DNA of 11,047 nt from Nitriliruptorales bacterium. Lineage in GTDB: Bacteria; Actinomycetota; Nitriliruptoria; Euzebyales; Egibacteraceae. Numbering within the stretch: position 1 is the first letter of the stretch; each line of letters begins with the position of its first letter. Both the position numbers and the translations under genes were made by a program. Positions 1 through 6,241 of this stretch are shown here, in pieces. Location: positions 1-11,047 of the forward strand of contig SKPY01000339.1 in the NCBI GenBank assembly GCA_007119305.1, written 5' to 3'. The notes beneath the pieces were generated by a model. It was not told the DNA's origin and did no database searches. It was given only the letters and a program-made list of their open reading frames with translations.

Positions 1-246
1 GAGGTCATCCGCTCCACGACGGACCCCCGCTACGGCGCGGTGGACATGCTGCGCAAGCTGAACCTGCCGTCCGACTATCTCCTGCTCAACCGCATCCAGT
101 GGGGCATCAACTCCATCCTCGGGCGCCTGCGTGCGACGGCGAACTGGCACCGCATCGGACGCGAGTTCTGGGACGACGCCCCGCCCGCAACCCCCCTCGG
201 CGCCGAAGAGGCCGAGTTCATGGCGGCCTCGCCCTACCGCGCGTAG
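1..246 (+). CDS. C-terminal end of a probable ABC1/UbiB-family atypical kinase (5' truncated)
   Basis: The frame is open from base 1 and stops with TAG at 244-246, so only the last 81 residues are present and the start lies outside the window. The visible part has a DPRYG segment, a helical stretch LNLPSDYLLLNRIQWG, then SILGRLRATANW and a tail PPATPLGAEEAEF. The pattern of a Pro-x-x-Tyr-Leu-Leu-Leu helix followed by a G-x-L-x-A-x-x-N/W segment resembles the C-terminal end of ABC1/AarF/UbiB-type atypical kinases of actinobacteria. The kinase motifs themselves (KxGQ, ATP-binding Ala-rich loop) would be upstream and cannot be checked here. The family assignment is from memory of the tail only. 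The gene converges on hoxW and their 3' ends overlap by 13 bp. Confidence 0.6.
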   Translation, partial: EVIRSTTDPRYGAVDMLRKLNLPSDYLLLNRIQWGINSILGRLRATANWHRIGREFWDDAPPATPLGAEEAEFMAASPYRA

Positions 247-701
247 CCGGCCTCGGCGAGGTCGACCACCACGGCCACCGCCTCGTCGAGCGCGGTTCGG
301 GCGCGTGGGGACAGGTGTGTGCCGAGGCCCAGGTCGGTCGCGGGCACTGACACGAGCGCGGCGTCGGTCGGCGAGCTGCCCAGCAGGCTCGCCAGCCCGA
401 GCAGCCCGGCCGGGTCCATGTGATGTGTCATGACCTGCGGGTCGGGCGTCGCGTCGAGCCAGCCCACGCTCACCTCGTCGGCGGCGACCGTCGCGTCCAC
501 GAACACCACCCGGTCGGCGGCCCCGAGCTCGGCCGCCAGCTCCGGCGTGAGCTGATGCACCGACCGCACCCGCACACCGGGCAGGCCGCGTGCCTGCACC
601 GTCTCTGCGACCCGCCGGCCGACGGCGTCGTCGGCGCGCAGGTCGCTGCCGTAGCCGATGACGAGCGTGCAGCTGGGCGTGCCGTCCCGGGTCGCATTCA
701 C
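234..701 (-). CDS. hoxW: HoxW-type [NiFe]-hydrogenase maturation endopeptidase
   Basis: This 155-aa protein belongs to the HycI/HybD/HoxW peptidase family, which cuts the C-terminal tail off the hydrogenase large subunit after nickel insertion. The N-terminal strand and loop LVIGYGSDLRADDAVG (residues 13-28) match the family opening G-x-G-N-x-L-x-x-DD-G. Candidate nickel-sensing ligands are D25, D69 (in VVFVDA) and H93/H94 (in MTHHMDP), by analogy with Glu16, Asp62 and His93 of HybD. A C-terminal GLGTHLSPRARTALDEAV segment is typical of Hox-type members. The family Asn of GxGN is Ser19 here. It starts with GTG at 701, only 3 bp after the hoxH stop, with a GAGGTG about 15 bases upstream inside hoxH, so translation is probably coupled. 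Its substrate is most likely the adjacent HoxH. The length is normal for the family. Confidence 0.9.
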   Translation of the reverse strand: MNATRDGTPSCTLVIGYGSDLRADDAVGRRVAETVQARGLPGVRVRSVHQLTPELAAELGAADRVVFVDATVAADEVSVGWLDATPDPQVMTHHMDPAGLLGLASLLGSSPTDAALVSVPATDLGLGTHLSPRARTALDEAVAVVVDLAEAGYAR

Positions 702-704
702 TTG

Positions 705-2141
705 TCAGTCGCGCCGCACCTCGGCCAGCGGGCTCCCGTCGGGTCCGACGACCCGCACGAAGAACGGCATCTGGCCGAGCGCGTGGGTGGAGCACGACAG
801 GCAGGGGTCGAACGCGCGGATGCCGGCTTCGATCCGGTTGAGCACCCCGTCGGGGATCTCGGGCCCGGTGACGAACTCGCGCGCGATCTGCAGGACTGTG
901 CGGTTCATCGCGAGGTTGTTCTGCCCGGTCGCGATGAGCATGTTCACCCCGGTGATCACCCCGTGCGCATCCACCTCGTAGTCGTGGAACAGCGTGCCGC
1001 GCGGCGCCTCCGAGGCGCCGACCCCGCGGCTGCGGTTGATGCCCGCGTCGGCACGCACATGGGGATCCGTGATGGCGTCGTCGGCGAGCAACCCGTCGAT
1101 CTGCTCGACGCACCCGAGCACCTCGATGAGGCGGGCGTAGTGGTAGTAGAACGACGAGGACGCCACCCGTCCGGCGCGCTCGCGGTAGGCGGCCAGCGCG
1201 GCGTCGGCCTCAGGGGTGCCCATCGCATCACAGACGTTCAGCCGCGCGAGTGGACCGACCCGGTAGATGCCCGGCATGGGGTCGTCGTCGCTGGCCAACG
1301 CCTTCCAGTACGGGGACTTGAGGTAGGAGTCCTCGTTGCCCCACTCGCCGAGGAACGACCTGTAGTCCGCCGGGTCCATGCCGTCGGCGACCACGTTGCC
1401 GTCCTCGTCCATGACCCGCAGTCCGCCGCCGTAGTGCTCCCACGTGCCGTCGGCGCCGCAGTGGGCGAGGTACAGGCTCGGGAAGCGGCCGAAGCTGTCG
1501 ACCTCGCGCGCGAAGCCGTCGAGCAGCCCGACGAACAGGTCGAGGGTGTCGGCTGCCGCCGTCCTGGCCTCCCCGACCCAGCCCCGCAGTGCGGCCCGGG
1601 TCTCCTCGGACAGGGGCTGCGCGACGCCGCCGGCCACGATGCCGCTGCCGTGGATCCTGCGTCCTGACACCGCCTCGATGATCTCCTGCCCGAACTGGCG
1701 CAGGCGGATGCCGCGGCGGGCGACCTCCGGTTCGGACGCGGCGAGGCCGAACAGGTTGCGGCTGGCGGGGGCCGCATCCATGCCGAGCAGCAGGTCGGGT
1801 GCGGACAGGTGGAAGAACGACAGCGCGTGCGACTGGACGATCTGGCCGAGGTTGGCCAGACGGCGCAGGCGTTCGGCAGCGGGCGGGATCGCCACGGCCA
1901 GGATCGCGTCGCCGGCCTTCGCGGAGGCGAGCAGGTGGCTGACGGGGCAGATCCCGCAGGTGCGCGCCGTCAGCGCGGGCATCTCGGTGACCGGCCGTCC
2001 GCGGCAGAAGTCCTCGAACCCGCGGAACTCGGTGACGTGGAACCGCGCATCGTCAACCGTGCCCTGCTCGTCGAGGCGCAGGGTGATCTTCGCGTGGCCC
2101 TCGATGCGGGTCACGGGGTCGATGACGTGGGTGCCGTGCAT
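705..2141 (-). CDS. hoxH: NAD-coupled [NiFe]-hydrogenase large (catalytic) subunit HoxH
   Basis: The 478-aa protein is the Ni-Fe active-site subunit of a cytosolic bidirectional hydrogenase; it splits or forms H2. The N-terminus has the family motif DPVTRIEGHAKI (8-19). The L1 motif RTCGICPVSH carries C62 and C65, and the L2 motif DPCLSCSTH carries C447 and C450; these four cysteines hold the nickel. After H453 there are 25 more residues (ALGQMPF...), the usual tail removed by the maturation peptidase, whose gene follows 3 bp downstream. The L2 form with STHALGQMP is typical of group 3 enzymes. There is no selenocysteine. ATG at 2141 is preceded by GGAGG at a good distance. The 36-bp gap from hoxY is the only real gap in the operon and contains a small GGCGC-GCT-GCGCC hairpin (2153-2165). 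Confidence 0.96.
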   Translation of the reverse strand: MHGTHVIDPVTRIEGHAKITLRLDEQGTVDDARFHVTEFRGFEDFCRGRPVTEMPALTARTCGICPVSHLLASAKAGDAILAVAIPPAAERLRRLANLGQIVQSHALSFFHLSAPDLLLGMDAAPASRNLFGLAASEPEVARRGIRLRQFGQEIIEAVSGRRIHGSGIVAGGVAQPLSEETRAALRGWVGEARTAAADTLDLFVGLLDGFAREVDSFGRFPSLYLAHCGADGTWEHYGGGLRVMDEDGNVVADGMDPADYRSFLGEWGNEDSYLKSPYWKALASDDDPMPGIYRVGPLARLNVCDAMGTPEADAALAAYRERAGRVASSSFYYHYARLIEVLGCVEQIDGLLADDAITDPHVRADAGINRSRGVGASEAPRGTLFHDYEVDAHGVITGVNMLIATGQNNLAMNRTVLQIAREFVTGPEIPDGVLNRIEAGIRAFDPCLSCSTHALGQMPFFVRVVGPDGSPLAEVRRD

Positions 2142-2177
2142 GCTGCCTCCCTGGCGCGCTGCGCCTGCGTCGTGCTG

Positions 2178-2723
2178 CTAGCCGAACCGGATGCCGTAGG
2201 CCCGCTCGTCGCCTGGCTCCCCGTCGAGCAGCTGCTCGACTGCCGCGCGGATGCGCTCGGCGGACGGCGGGCAGCCCGGCAGGTAGACGTCGACCGGCAC
2301 CACCTGGTGCAGCGGCAGCACCTTGGGCAGAAGCGGGGGGACGATCCCCTCTGCCGAGGGCAGGACTCCGTTGCGATCGGGCCCGTCCACGTAGACCCGC
2401 TGGAGCAGCCGGTCGGTGTCGCCGTCGAGGTTGCGCAACGACGTCACGTTGCCGGTCACCGCGCAGTCACCGAACGACACGACCGTCTTCGTGTTCGCAC
2501 GCAGGTCGTGGGCGAGCTCGAGGTTGTCCTCGTTCGCGACCGCGCCCTCGACGAGGGTGATGTCCACGTCGGGGGGGAACGCCTTCGCGTCGGTGAGCGG
2601 CCCGAAGACGAGGTCTACCCGCCCGGCGAGCTCGAGGAGCCACTCGTCGAGGTCGAGGAAGGACATGTGACACCCGGAGCAGCCACCCAGCCACACCGTC
2701 GCGAACCGCGGCTTGGCGCTCAC
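2178..2723 (-). CDS. hoxY: NAD-coupled [NiFe]-hydrogenase small subunit HoxY
   Basis: This subunit carries the proximal [4Fe-4S] cluster that passes electrons between HoxH and the diaphorase subunits. With the start chosen here it has 181 residues, a normal size for HoxY, and no Tat signal or membrane segment, so the enzyme is cytosolic. The four cluster cysteines are visible: C15 and C18 in WLGGCSGCHMSF, C87 in FGDCAVTGN, and C151 in YLPGCPPSAE. GTG at 2723 was chosen because it overlaps the hoxU stop as GTGA and has a GGGAGG about 7 bases upstream. An earlier in-frame GTG at 2738 would add five residues but sits inside hoxU and would use that same purine tract as codons. It stops with TAG at 2178. 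Confidence 0.94.
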   Translation of the reverse strand: MSAKPRFATVWLGGCSGCHMSFLDLDEWLLELAGRVDLVFGPLTDAKAFPPDVDITLVEGAVANEDNLELAHDLRANTKTVVSFGDCAVTGNVTSLRNLDGDTDRLLQRVYVDGPDRNGVLPSAEGIVPPLLPKVLPLHQVVPVDVYLPGCPPSAERIRAAVEQLLDGEPGDERAYGIRFG

Positions 2724-3463
2724 GACCGTCCCTCCCACTCGCCTTCGGTGCGCGCTCTGGCGAGGAACCCGACGAGGTCGGTGTCGTGCTCCATCTCACC
2801 GATGGCGCGGCCCTTGAACGCCAGCGCGCCGGTGGGGCACACCGTCACGCACTTGCCGCACCACGTGCACGACGGCGCCTCGCCCCAGGGCAGGTTGAGC
2901 TCTGTGACGAGGTAGGAGTCGGCGCCGCGCGCGGCGACATCCCAGACGTGGGCGCCCTCGATCTCCGCGCACGCTCGTACGCAGCGAGTGCAAAGAATGC
3001 AGCGCTGGGGGTCGAACACGTACTTGGGGTGGCTCGCGTCCGCCGCACGGTCCGGGTACTGGTAGGGGAAGCGGACGTGGTCCATCCCCACCTCGCTGGC
3101 GAGGTCCTGCAGCTCACAGGAGCCGTTGGAGACGCACACGGCGCAGATGTGGTTGCCCTCGGCGAACAGCAGCTCCACGACGATCCTGCGGTGCTCGGTG
3201 ATCGCCTCGGTGGCGGTGCGCACCTCCATCTCGTCGGTGACCGGGGTGGAGCAGGCCAGCCGGGGCGCGTGCTCGCCGTCGACCTCGACGAGGCACACGC
3301 GGCACCCGCCGTGCACCGACAGGCCGTCGAGGTAGCACAGCGTCGGGATGGCGGCGCCGGCGCGGCGGGCCACGTCGAGGACGCTCTCGCCCTCGACCGC
3401 GCTCATCTCCACGCCGTCGATCGTGACGTTGAGGCCGTTCGGCCGCGCGCGTCGGTTGGCCAT
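2720..3463 (-). CDS. hoxU: Hydrogenase diaphorase iron-sulfur subunit HoxU (NuoG N-terminal type)
   Basis: HoxU wires the HoxF flavin site to the HoxYH core. The 247 residues correspond to the N-terminal part of complex I subunit NuoG. In order: a ferredoxin-like [2Fe-2S] domain with C43, C54, C57 and C71; a His-Cys3 cluster motif H105-x-C107-x2-C110-x5-C116 ending in CELQD; then two classical [4Fe-4S] motifs, C155/C158/C161/C165 (CILCTRCVRAC) and C199/C202/C205/C209 (CTWCGKCVTVC). All four clusters therefore look intact. Two ATGs stand in tandem at 3466 and 3463. I chose 3463, which is 6 bases from the AGGAGG at 3475-3470 and shares one base with the hoxF stop; 3466 would add one Met. The frame is open far upstream, but that part is the hoxF region read in another frame. 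Confidence 0.94.
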   Translation of the reverse strand: MANRRARPNGLNVTIDGVEMSAVEGESVLDVARRAGAAIPTLCYLDGLSVHGGCRVCLVEVDGEHAPRLACSTPVTDEMEVRTATEAITEHRRIVVELLFAEGNHICAVCVSNGSCELQDLASEVGMDHVRFPYQYPDRAADASHPKYVFDPQRCILCTRCVRACAEIEGAHVWDVAARGADSYLVTELNLPWGEAPSCTWCGKCVTVCPTGALAFKGRAIGEMEHDTDLVGFLARARTEGEWEGRS

Positions 3464-5082
3464 CATCGCCCTCCTGCGACGAGGTCGAGGTACTCGTTGC
3501 GGAAGTAGTGCAGGGTGGAGAACACCGGGTTGGGCGCCGTCTGCCCCAGCCCGCACAGGCTGGTGTCGCGCACGGTCCAGGACAGGCTCTCGAGCAGCTG
3601 CAGGTCTGCCCGGGTGGCCTTGCCGTCGCAGATCTTGCCGAGGAGCTCGTGCAGCTGAACCGTGCCGGCCCGGCACGGCACGCACTTGCCGCAGCTCTCG
3701 TCCATGCAGAACTCCATGAAGAACTTCGCGACCTCGGGCATGCTGACCGTGTCGTCCATGACGATGAGCCCCCCCGAGCCCATCATCGAGCCGAGCGCCC
3801 GCAGGCTCTCGTAGTCGACGGGGGTGTCGAGGTGCGCGGCCGGGATGCAGCCGCCGGAAGGTCCGCCGGTCTGCGCGGCCTTGAACGAGCGGCCGTTGGG
3901 GATCCCCCCGCCGATGTCGTACACGATGGTGCGCAACGTGATCCCCATCGGCACCTCGATGAGGCCCGTGTGCTGGAGCTTGCCGGCGAGCGCGAACACC
4001 TTCGTGCCCTTGCTGCTACCGGTGCCGACCGACGCGAACGCATCCGCGCCCCCGGCGATGATCTCGGGCAGGTTGGCCAAGGTCTCCACGTTGTTGATCA
4101 TCGTCGGCGCGCCCCACAGGCCCCGCTCGGTGGGATAGGGCGGGCGGATCGACGGAGTGCCACGCTTGCCCTCGATCGAGGCCATCAGCGCGGTCTCCTC
4201 CCCGCACACGAAGGCCCCGGCCCCGATGCGCACCGCGACGTCGAGCCTGAAGCTGTTGTCGAGGATGTTGCGGCCGAGCAGCCCGTGCCGCCGGGCGTCG
4301 CGGATCGCCCGCTCGAGCCGCTCGATCGCGCTTGGGTACTCGGCGCGCACGTAGATGTACGCCTGGCTCGCGCCCGTCGCGTAGGCGGCGAGGATGATGC
4401 CCTCGAGCACCCGGTGGGGATCGTCTTCCATGATCGTGCGGTCCATGTACGCACCGGGGTCGCCCTCGTCGCCGTTGGCCACGACGTACTTGGTCTCGCC
4501 CTGCGCGTCGGCGAGCAGCCCCAACTTGGTCGCCGTCGGGTAGCCGGCACCCCCACGGCCGCGCAGCCCGCTGTCGCGGATCACCTCGATGACCTCCTGC
4601 GGGGTCATCTCCGTGAGCGCGGTGAGCACCGCCCGGTACCCGCCCTCGGCGACGTAGTCCTCCAGGCGGTCGGGGTTGATCTTGCCGGCGCTCTTCAGCA
4701 CCACGCGCCTCTGCTGCGTGAAGAACGGGATGGACTCGTCGAGGACGGTGACGTCCGGCTCGCTGCGCTGGCCCGTGAAGGTCTCCGCGATCGCGCGGCC
4801 GCCCTCAGCGGTGACCTGCTCGAACAGGGTCGGGCTGGCTCCGCGCGGTTCGGCGCGCACGAGCGGGCCCTTGCTGCACAGCCCCATGCAGCCGGTGGGC
4901 ACCACCTCGATGTCGTGGCCGGCATGGGCTGCTGCGACCGCCTGCTCCAGAGCGGTGCGCACGGGCCCTGCGCCGGCGGACAGGCAGGCGGTGCTCGCGC
5001 AGGTCTTGATGCGGCACGTGAACCGGCTGCGCGCCTCGAGCTCTTCGTCGGCGACCTGGAACAGGTCGATCGTCTTGGCCAT
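3463..5082 (-). CDS. hoxF: Hydrogenase diaphorase flavoprotein subunit HoxF (NuoF type)
   Basis: HoxF is the NAD(H)-reacting subunit, binding FMN and NAD like NuoF of complex I. Its 539 residues contain an N-terminal thioredoxin-like [2Fe-2S] domain with C28, C33, C65 and C69 (CASTAC ... CMGLC), then the flavin/nucleotide domain with GLRGRGGAGYPTATK (172-186) and ANGDEGDPGAYMDR (202-215), a SLBB-like middle part, and a C-terminal [4Fe-4S] motif CGKCVPC with C464, C467, C470 and the distant C510. This layout matches the free-standing HoxF of HoxEFUYH enzymes rather than the form in which a NuoE domain is fused to HoxF. ATG at 5082 directly abuts the hoxE stop (TAGATG) with GGAGG five bases upstream. 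The TGA stop overlaps the tandem ATGs of hoxU. Confidence 0.96.
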   Translation of the reverse strand: MAKTIDLFQVADEELEARSRFTCRIKTCASTACLSAGAGPVRTALEQAVAAAHAGHDIEVVPTGCMGLCSKGPLVRAEPRGASPTLFEQVTAEGGRAIAETFTGQRSEPDVTVLDESIPFFTQQRRVVLKSAGKINPDRLEDYVAEGGYRAVLTALTEMTPQEVIEVIRDSGLRGRGGAGYPTATKLGLLADAQGETKYVVANGDEGDPGAYMDRTIMEDDPHRVLEGIILAAYATGASQAYIYVRAEYPSAIERLERAIRDARRHGLLGRNILDNSFRLDVAVRIGAGAFVCGEETALMASIEGKRGTPSIRPPYPTERGLWGAPTMINNVETLANLPEIIAGGADAFASVGTGSSKGTKVFALAGKLQHTGLIEVPMGITLRTIVYDIGGGIPNGRSFKAAQTGGPSGGCIPAAHLDTPVDYESLRALGSMMGSGGLIVMDDTVSMPEVAKFFMEFCMDESCGKCVPCRAGTVQLHELLGKICDGKATRADLQLLESLSWTVRDTSLCGLGQTAPNPVFSTLHYFRNEYLDLVAGGR

Positions 5083-5637
5083 CTAGCCCTCCGCTTCCAC
5101 GGCTTGAGCCTGCTCGGCGACGGCACGGACCGCCTCCAGGGTGCTCTCGGAGCTCTGGTGGCTGTGCACCACGCCGTCGACCACCACAACGGGTGCCAGC
5201 CCGCAGGAGCCGACGCACCGGGCAGTGGCGAGGGTGAGCAGCCCGTCGTCGGTGGTCTGCCCCGGGGGCACCGCGTAGGTGTCGGACACCGTGCGGACGA
5301 TGTCGTCCGCGCCCTTGACGAAGCAGGCCGTGCCCGTGCACACCGTGCACGAGTGCGAGCCCCGAGCCTCGAACGTGAACAGCTGGTAGAACGTCGCGAC
5401 GCCGTACACGCGACTGGGCGGCAGGCGCAGCTGGCGCGCGAGGTAGATCAGCACGTCATCGGACAGGTGCCCGAAGATGTCCTGGGCCGTGTGGAGCAGC
5501 TCGATCAGCTGGTCCTGGGCGAAGCGCGCACGCCGGATCGTCTTGTCGAGCAGCGCGAAGCGCTCGTCCCCGGAGGGGTGGCCTGCCCCGTTGGGCGAGC
5601 CGGGAGCAGCGGGCGGCGAGGTCTGAGGTGCGGACAT
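5083..5637 (-). CDS. hoxE: Hydrogenase diaphorase subunit HoxE (NuoE type)
   Basis: HoxE is the thioredoxin-like [2Fe-2S] subunit of the diaphorase module, homologous to NuoE of complex I. The 184-aa product starts with a Pro/Ala-rich low-complexity leader of about 24 residues, then a helical part LIELLHTAQDIFGHLSDD, the VYGVATFYQLF segment typical of NuoE, and the four cluster cysteines C100 and C105 (CTGTAC) plus C141 and C145 (CVGSC). It is first in the hox operon and its TAG stop abuts hoxF. ATG at 5637 was chosen because the family similarity begins shortly after it. No Shine-Dalgarno is seen there, which would fit a leaderless message from the promoter proposed at 5645-5673. An in-frame GTG at 5652 is an alternative start. 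The open frame continues further upstream, but that part reads as non-coding. Confidence 0.92.
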   Translation of the reverse strand: MSAPQTSPPAAPGSPNGAGHPSGDERFALLDKTIRRARFAQDQLIELLHTAQDIFGHLSDDVLIYLARQLRLPPSRVYGVATFYQLFTFEARGSHSCTVCTGTACFVKGADDIVRTVSDTYAVPPGQTTDDGLLTLATARCVGSCGLAPVVVVDGVVHSHQSSESTLEAVRAVAEQAQAVEAEG

Positions 5638-5644
5638 GGGCGCA

Positions 5645-5673
5645 ATGATCACGCTCTCGGCAGCTCGACTCAA
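5645..5673 (-). promoter_or_regulatory. Candidate hox operon promoter, possibly leaderless
   Basis: On the - strand TTGAGT (5673-5668) is followed after exactly 17 bases by GATCAT (5650-5645). Each matches four of six positions of the sigma-70-type -35 and -10 boxes. The ATG of hoxE begins seven bases after the -10 box, so a transcript would start at or next to the start codon, which agrees with the missing Shine-Dalgarno. This is a pattern match only; in GC-rich genomes such matches can be chance. Confidence 0.35.
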
Positions 5674-5686
5674 GGGCTGACGGCCA

Positions 5687-5713
5687 GGCAGTTGCAGGCC
5701 GGTCGGCACTGCC
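5687..5713. promoter_or_regulatory. Dyad GGCAGT-N15-ACTGCC upstream of hoxE
   Basis: Six-base inverted arms GGCAGT (5687-5692) and ACTGCC (5708-5713) flank 15 bases, just upstream of the proposed -35 box of hoxE. The position would suit an activator or repressor site. No regulator gene in the window points to which one, and six-base arms alone are weak evidence. Confidence 0.22.
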
Positions 5714-5739
5714 CCGGCGGCCACTCCGGCCCCGGCGGC
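5711..5739. repeat. Two copies of an 11-bp direct repeat, GCCCCGGCGGC
   Basis: GCCCCGGCGGC occurs at 5711-5721 and again at 5729-5739, an 18-bp period, in the 121-bp space between hoxE and the upstream 81-aa gene. Between them GGCC-ACTCC-GGCC forms a small dyad (5719-5731). It may be a protein-binding site for the hox operon, or simply GC-rich sequence. Confidence 0.25.
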
Positions 5740-5742
5740 GTG

Positions 5743-5755
5743 CGGCAGCCTGCCG
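5743..5755 (-). terminator. Short hairpin just after the 81-aa gene (weak terminator candidate)
   Basis: CGGCAG-C-CTGCCG (+ strand) begins three bases past the TAG stop of the 81-aa gene. In RNA it would give a 5-bp stem with a 3-base loop. There is no following U tract, so intrinsic termination is doubtful and the upstream gene could still be co-transcribed with hoxE. Confidence 0.2.
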
Positions 5756-5758
5756 AAG

Positions 5759-6004
5759 CTAGGCCGCGCAGAGGGAGTCGAATCGCTCCAGGGCCGCGTC
5801 GAGGAGGGCCAGTGCCCGCGCCTCCTCCGGGCAGCCGGCACGCTCAGCGAGGAACTCGCGGTAGCGGGCCTGGGCGAGCACGAGCGCCATGCGGTCCCCG
5901 TCGGCCAGTGTGCACAGCTCGGCTGCCAGCCGTTGCCGATCCCCCGCCGAGCCGTTCGCGAGCGCGAACGCACGACCGACGAGCAGGCCCGTGTTGTACT
6001 GCAT
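5759..6004 (-). CDS. Unrecognised small protein, 81 aa, upstream of hoxE
   Basis: I do not recognise this gene. It begins with ATG at 6004 (MQYNTGLLVGRAFALANG), preceded by AGGA five bases upstream, and ends with TAG at 5759. Third codon positions are strongly G/C, as in the neighbouring real genes. The product looks all-helical and soluble: an Ala/Leu/Arg/Glu-rich chain with no membrane segment or signal peptide. It has three cysteines (C31, C58, C79) that do not form a known metal motif. The same frame stays open upstream for another 219 codons, but that part is low-complexity Arg/Gly-rich sequence and then a beta-helix remnant, so I treat the ATG with its ribosome site as the true start. 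It lies 121 bp ahead of hoxE on the same strand and may be a co-regulated accessory or an unrelated gene. Confidence 0.55.
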   Translation of the reverse strand: MQYNTGLLVGRAFALANGSAGDRQRLAAELCTLADGDRMALVLAQARYREFLAERAGCPEEARALALLDAALERFDSLCAA

Positions 6005-6241
6005 GGTGGTCCTCGACTTGTGGGATGGTGAGTGCCGGGGCAGCCTGAACCTGCCCGGCCTGGCCGAGCGTGCCAGCGGTGCCCATCGGCGGCCAGTGAC
6101 GAAGGACCCCTCCTCGCGGGACCTTCGCCTCCATCCAACAGCGTGCCGGGAGTGCTCAGGGCGCGCCCTCAGACCAGCCCGGAGGTCACGGCGCCCACGG
6201 CCACCAGCCCGACTGCCCGTCCCACGCAGGCCGCTCGACCG
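6005..6241. other. Non-coding stretch between the 81-aa gene and the beta-helix remnant
   Basis: These 237 bases are open in several frames, but the translations are Arg/Gly/Pro/Ser-rich and look like non-coding GC-rich DNA. The stretch contains the hairpin at 6100-6127 and the ribosome site of the 81-aa gene at its left edge. I see no convincing promoter for that gene, although it must lie here if the gene is expressed by itself. Confidence 0.5.
6100..6127. repeat. Inverted repeat / hairpin, CGAAGG ... CCTTCG
   Basis: Arms 6100-6109 and 6118-6127 pair over ten positions with one mismatch (CGAAGG, mismatch, CCC against GGG, mismatch, CCTTCG) around an 8-base loop CTCCTCGC. It lies about 95 bases upstream of the 81-aa gene and could be a transcript leader hairpin, an operator, or a terminator of the decayed gene upstream. 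Part of it (CGAAGG followed by TCCTCGCG) recurs at 6737-6751. Confidence 0.4.

Noticed and set aside
420..1667. A 415-codon open frame on the + strand opposite hoxH
   Set aside because: Shadow of hoxH; no domain and a biased His/Val/Arg/Gly composition.
3464..3685. A longer HoxU starting at 3685
   Set aside because: The extension lies wholly inside the hoxF C-terminal [4Fe-4S] region in another frame, while AGGAGG and tandem ATGs mark the start at 3463/3466.
3508..6048. An 846-codon open frame on the + strand across hoxF and hoxE
   Set aside because: It is antisense to genes with intact cluster motifs, and its translation is low-complexity His/Arg/Gly/Ala sequence typical of a high-GC shadow frame.
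5638..6138. A longer HoxE starting up to 6138
   Set aside because: The extra residues are unlike NuoE/HoxE, cross the 81-aa gene in another frame and give an unusually long protein.
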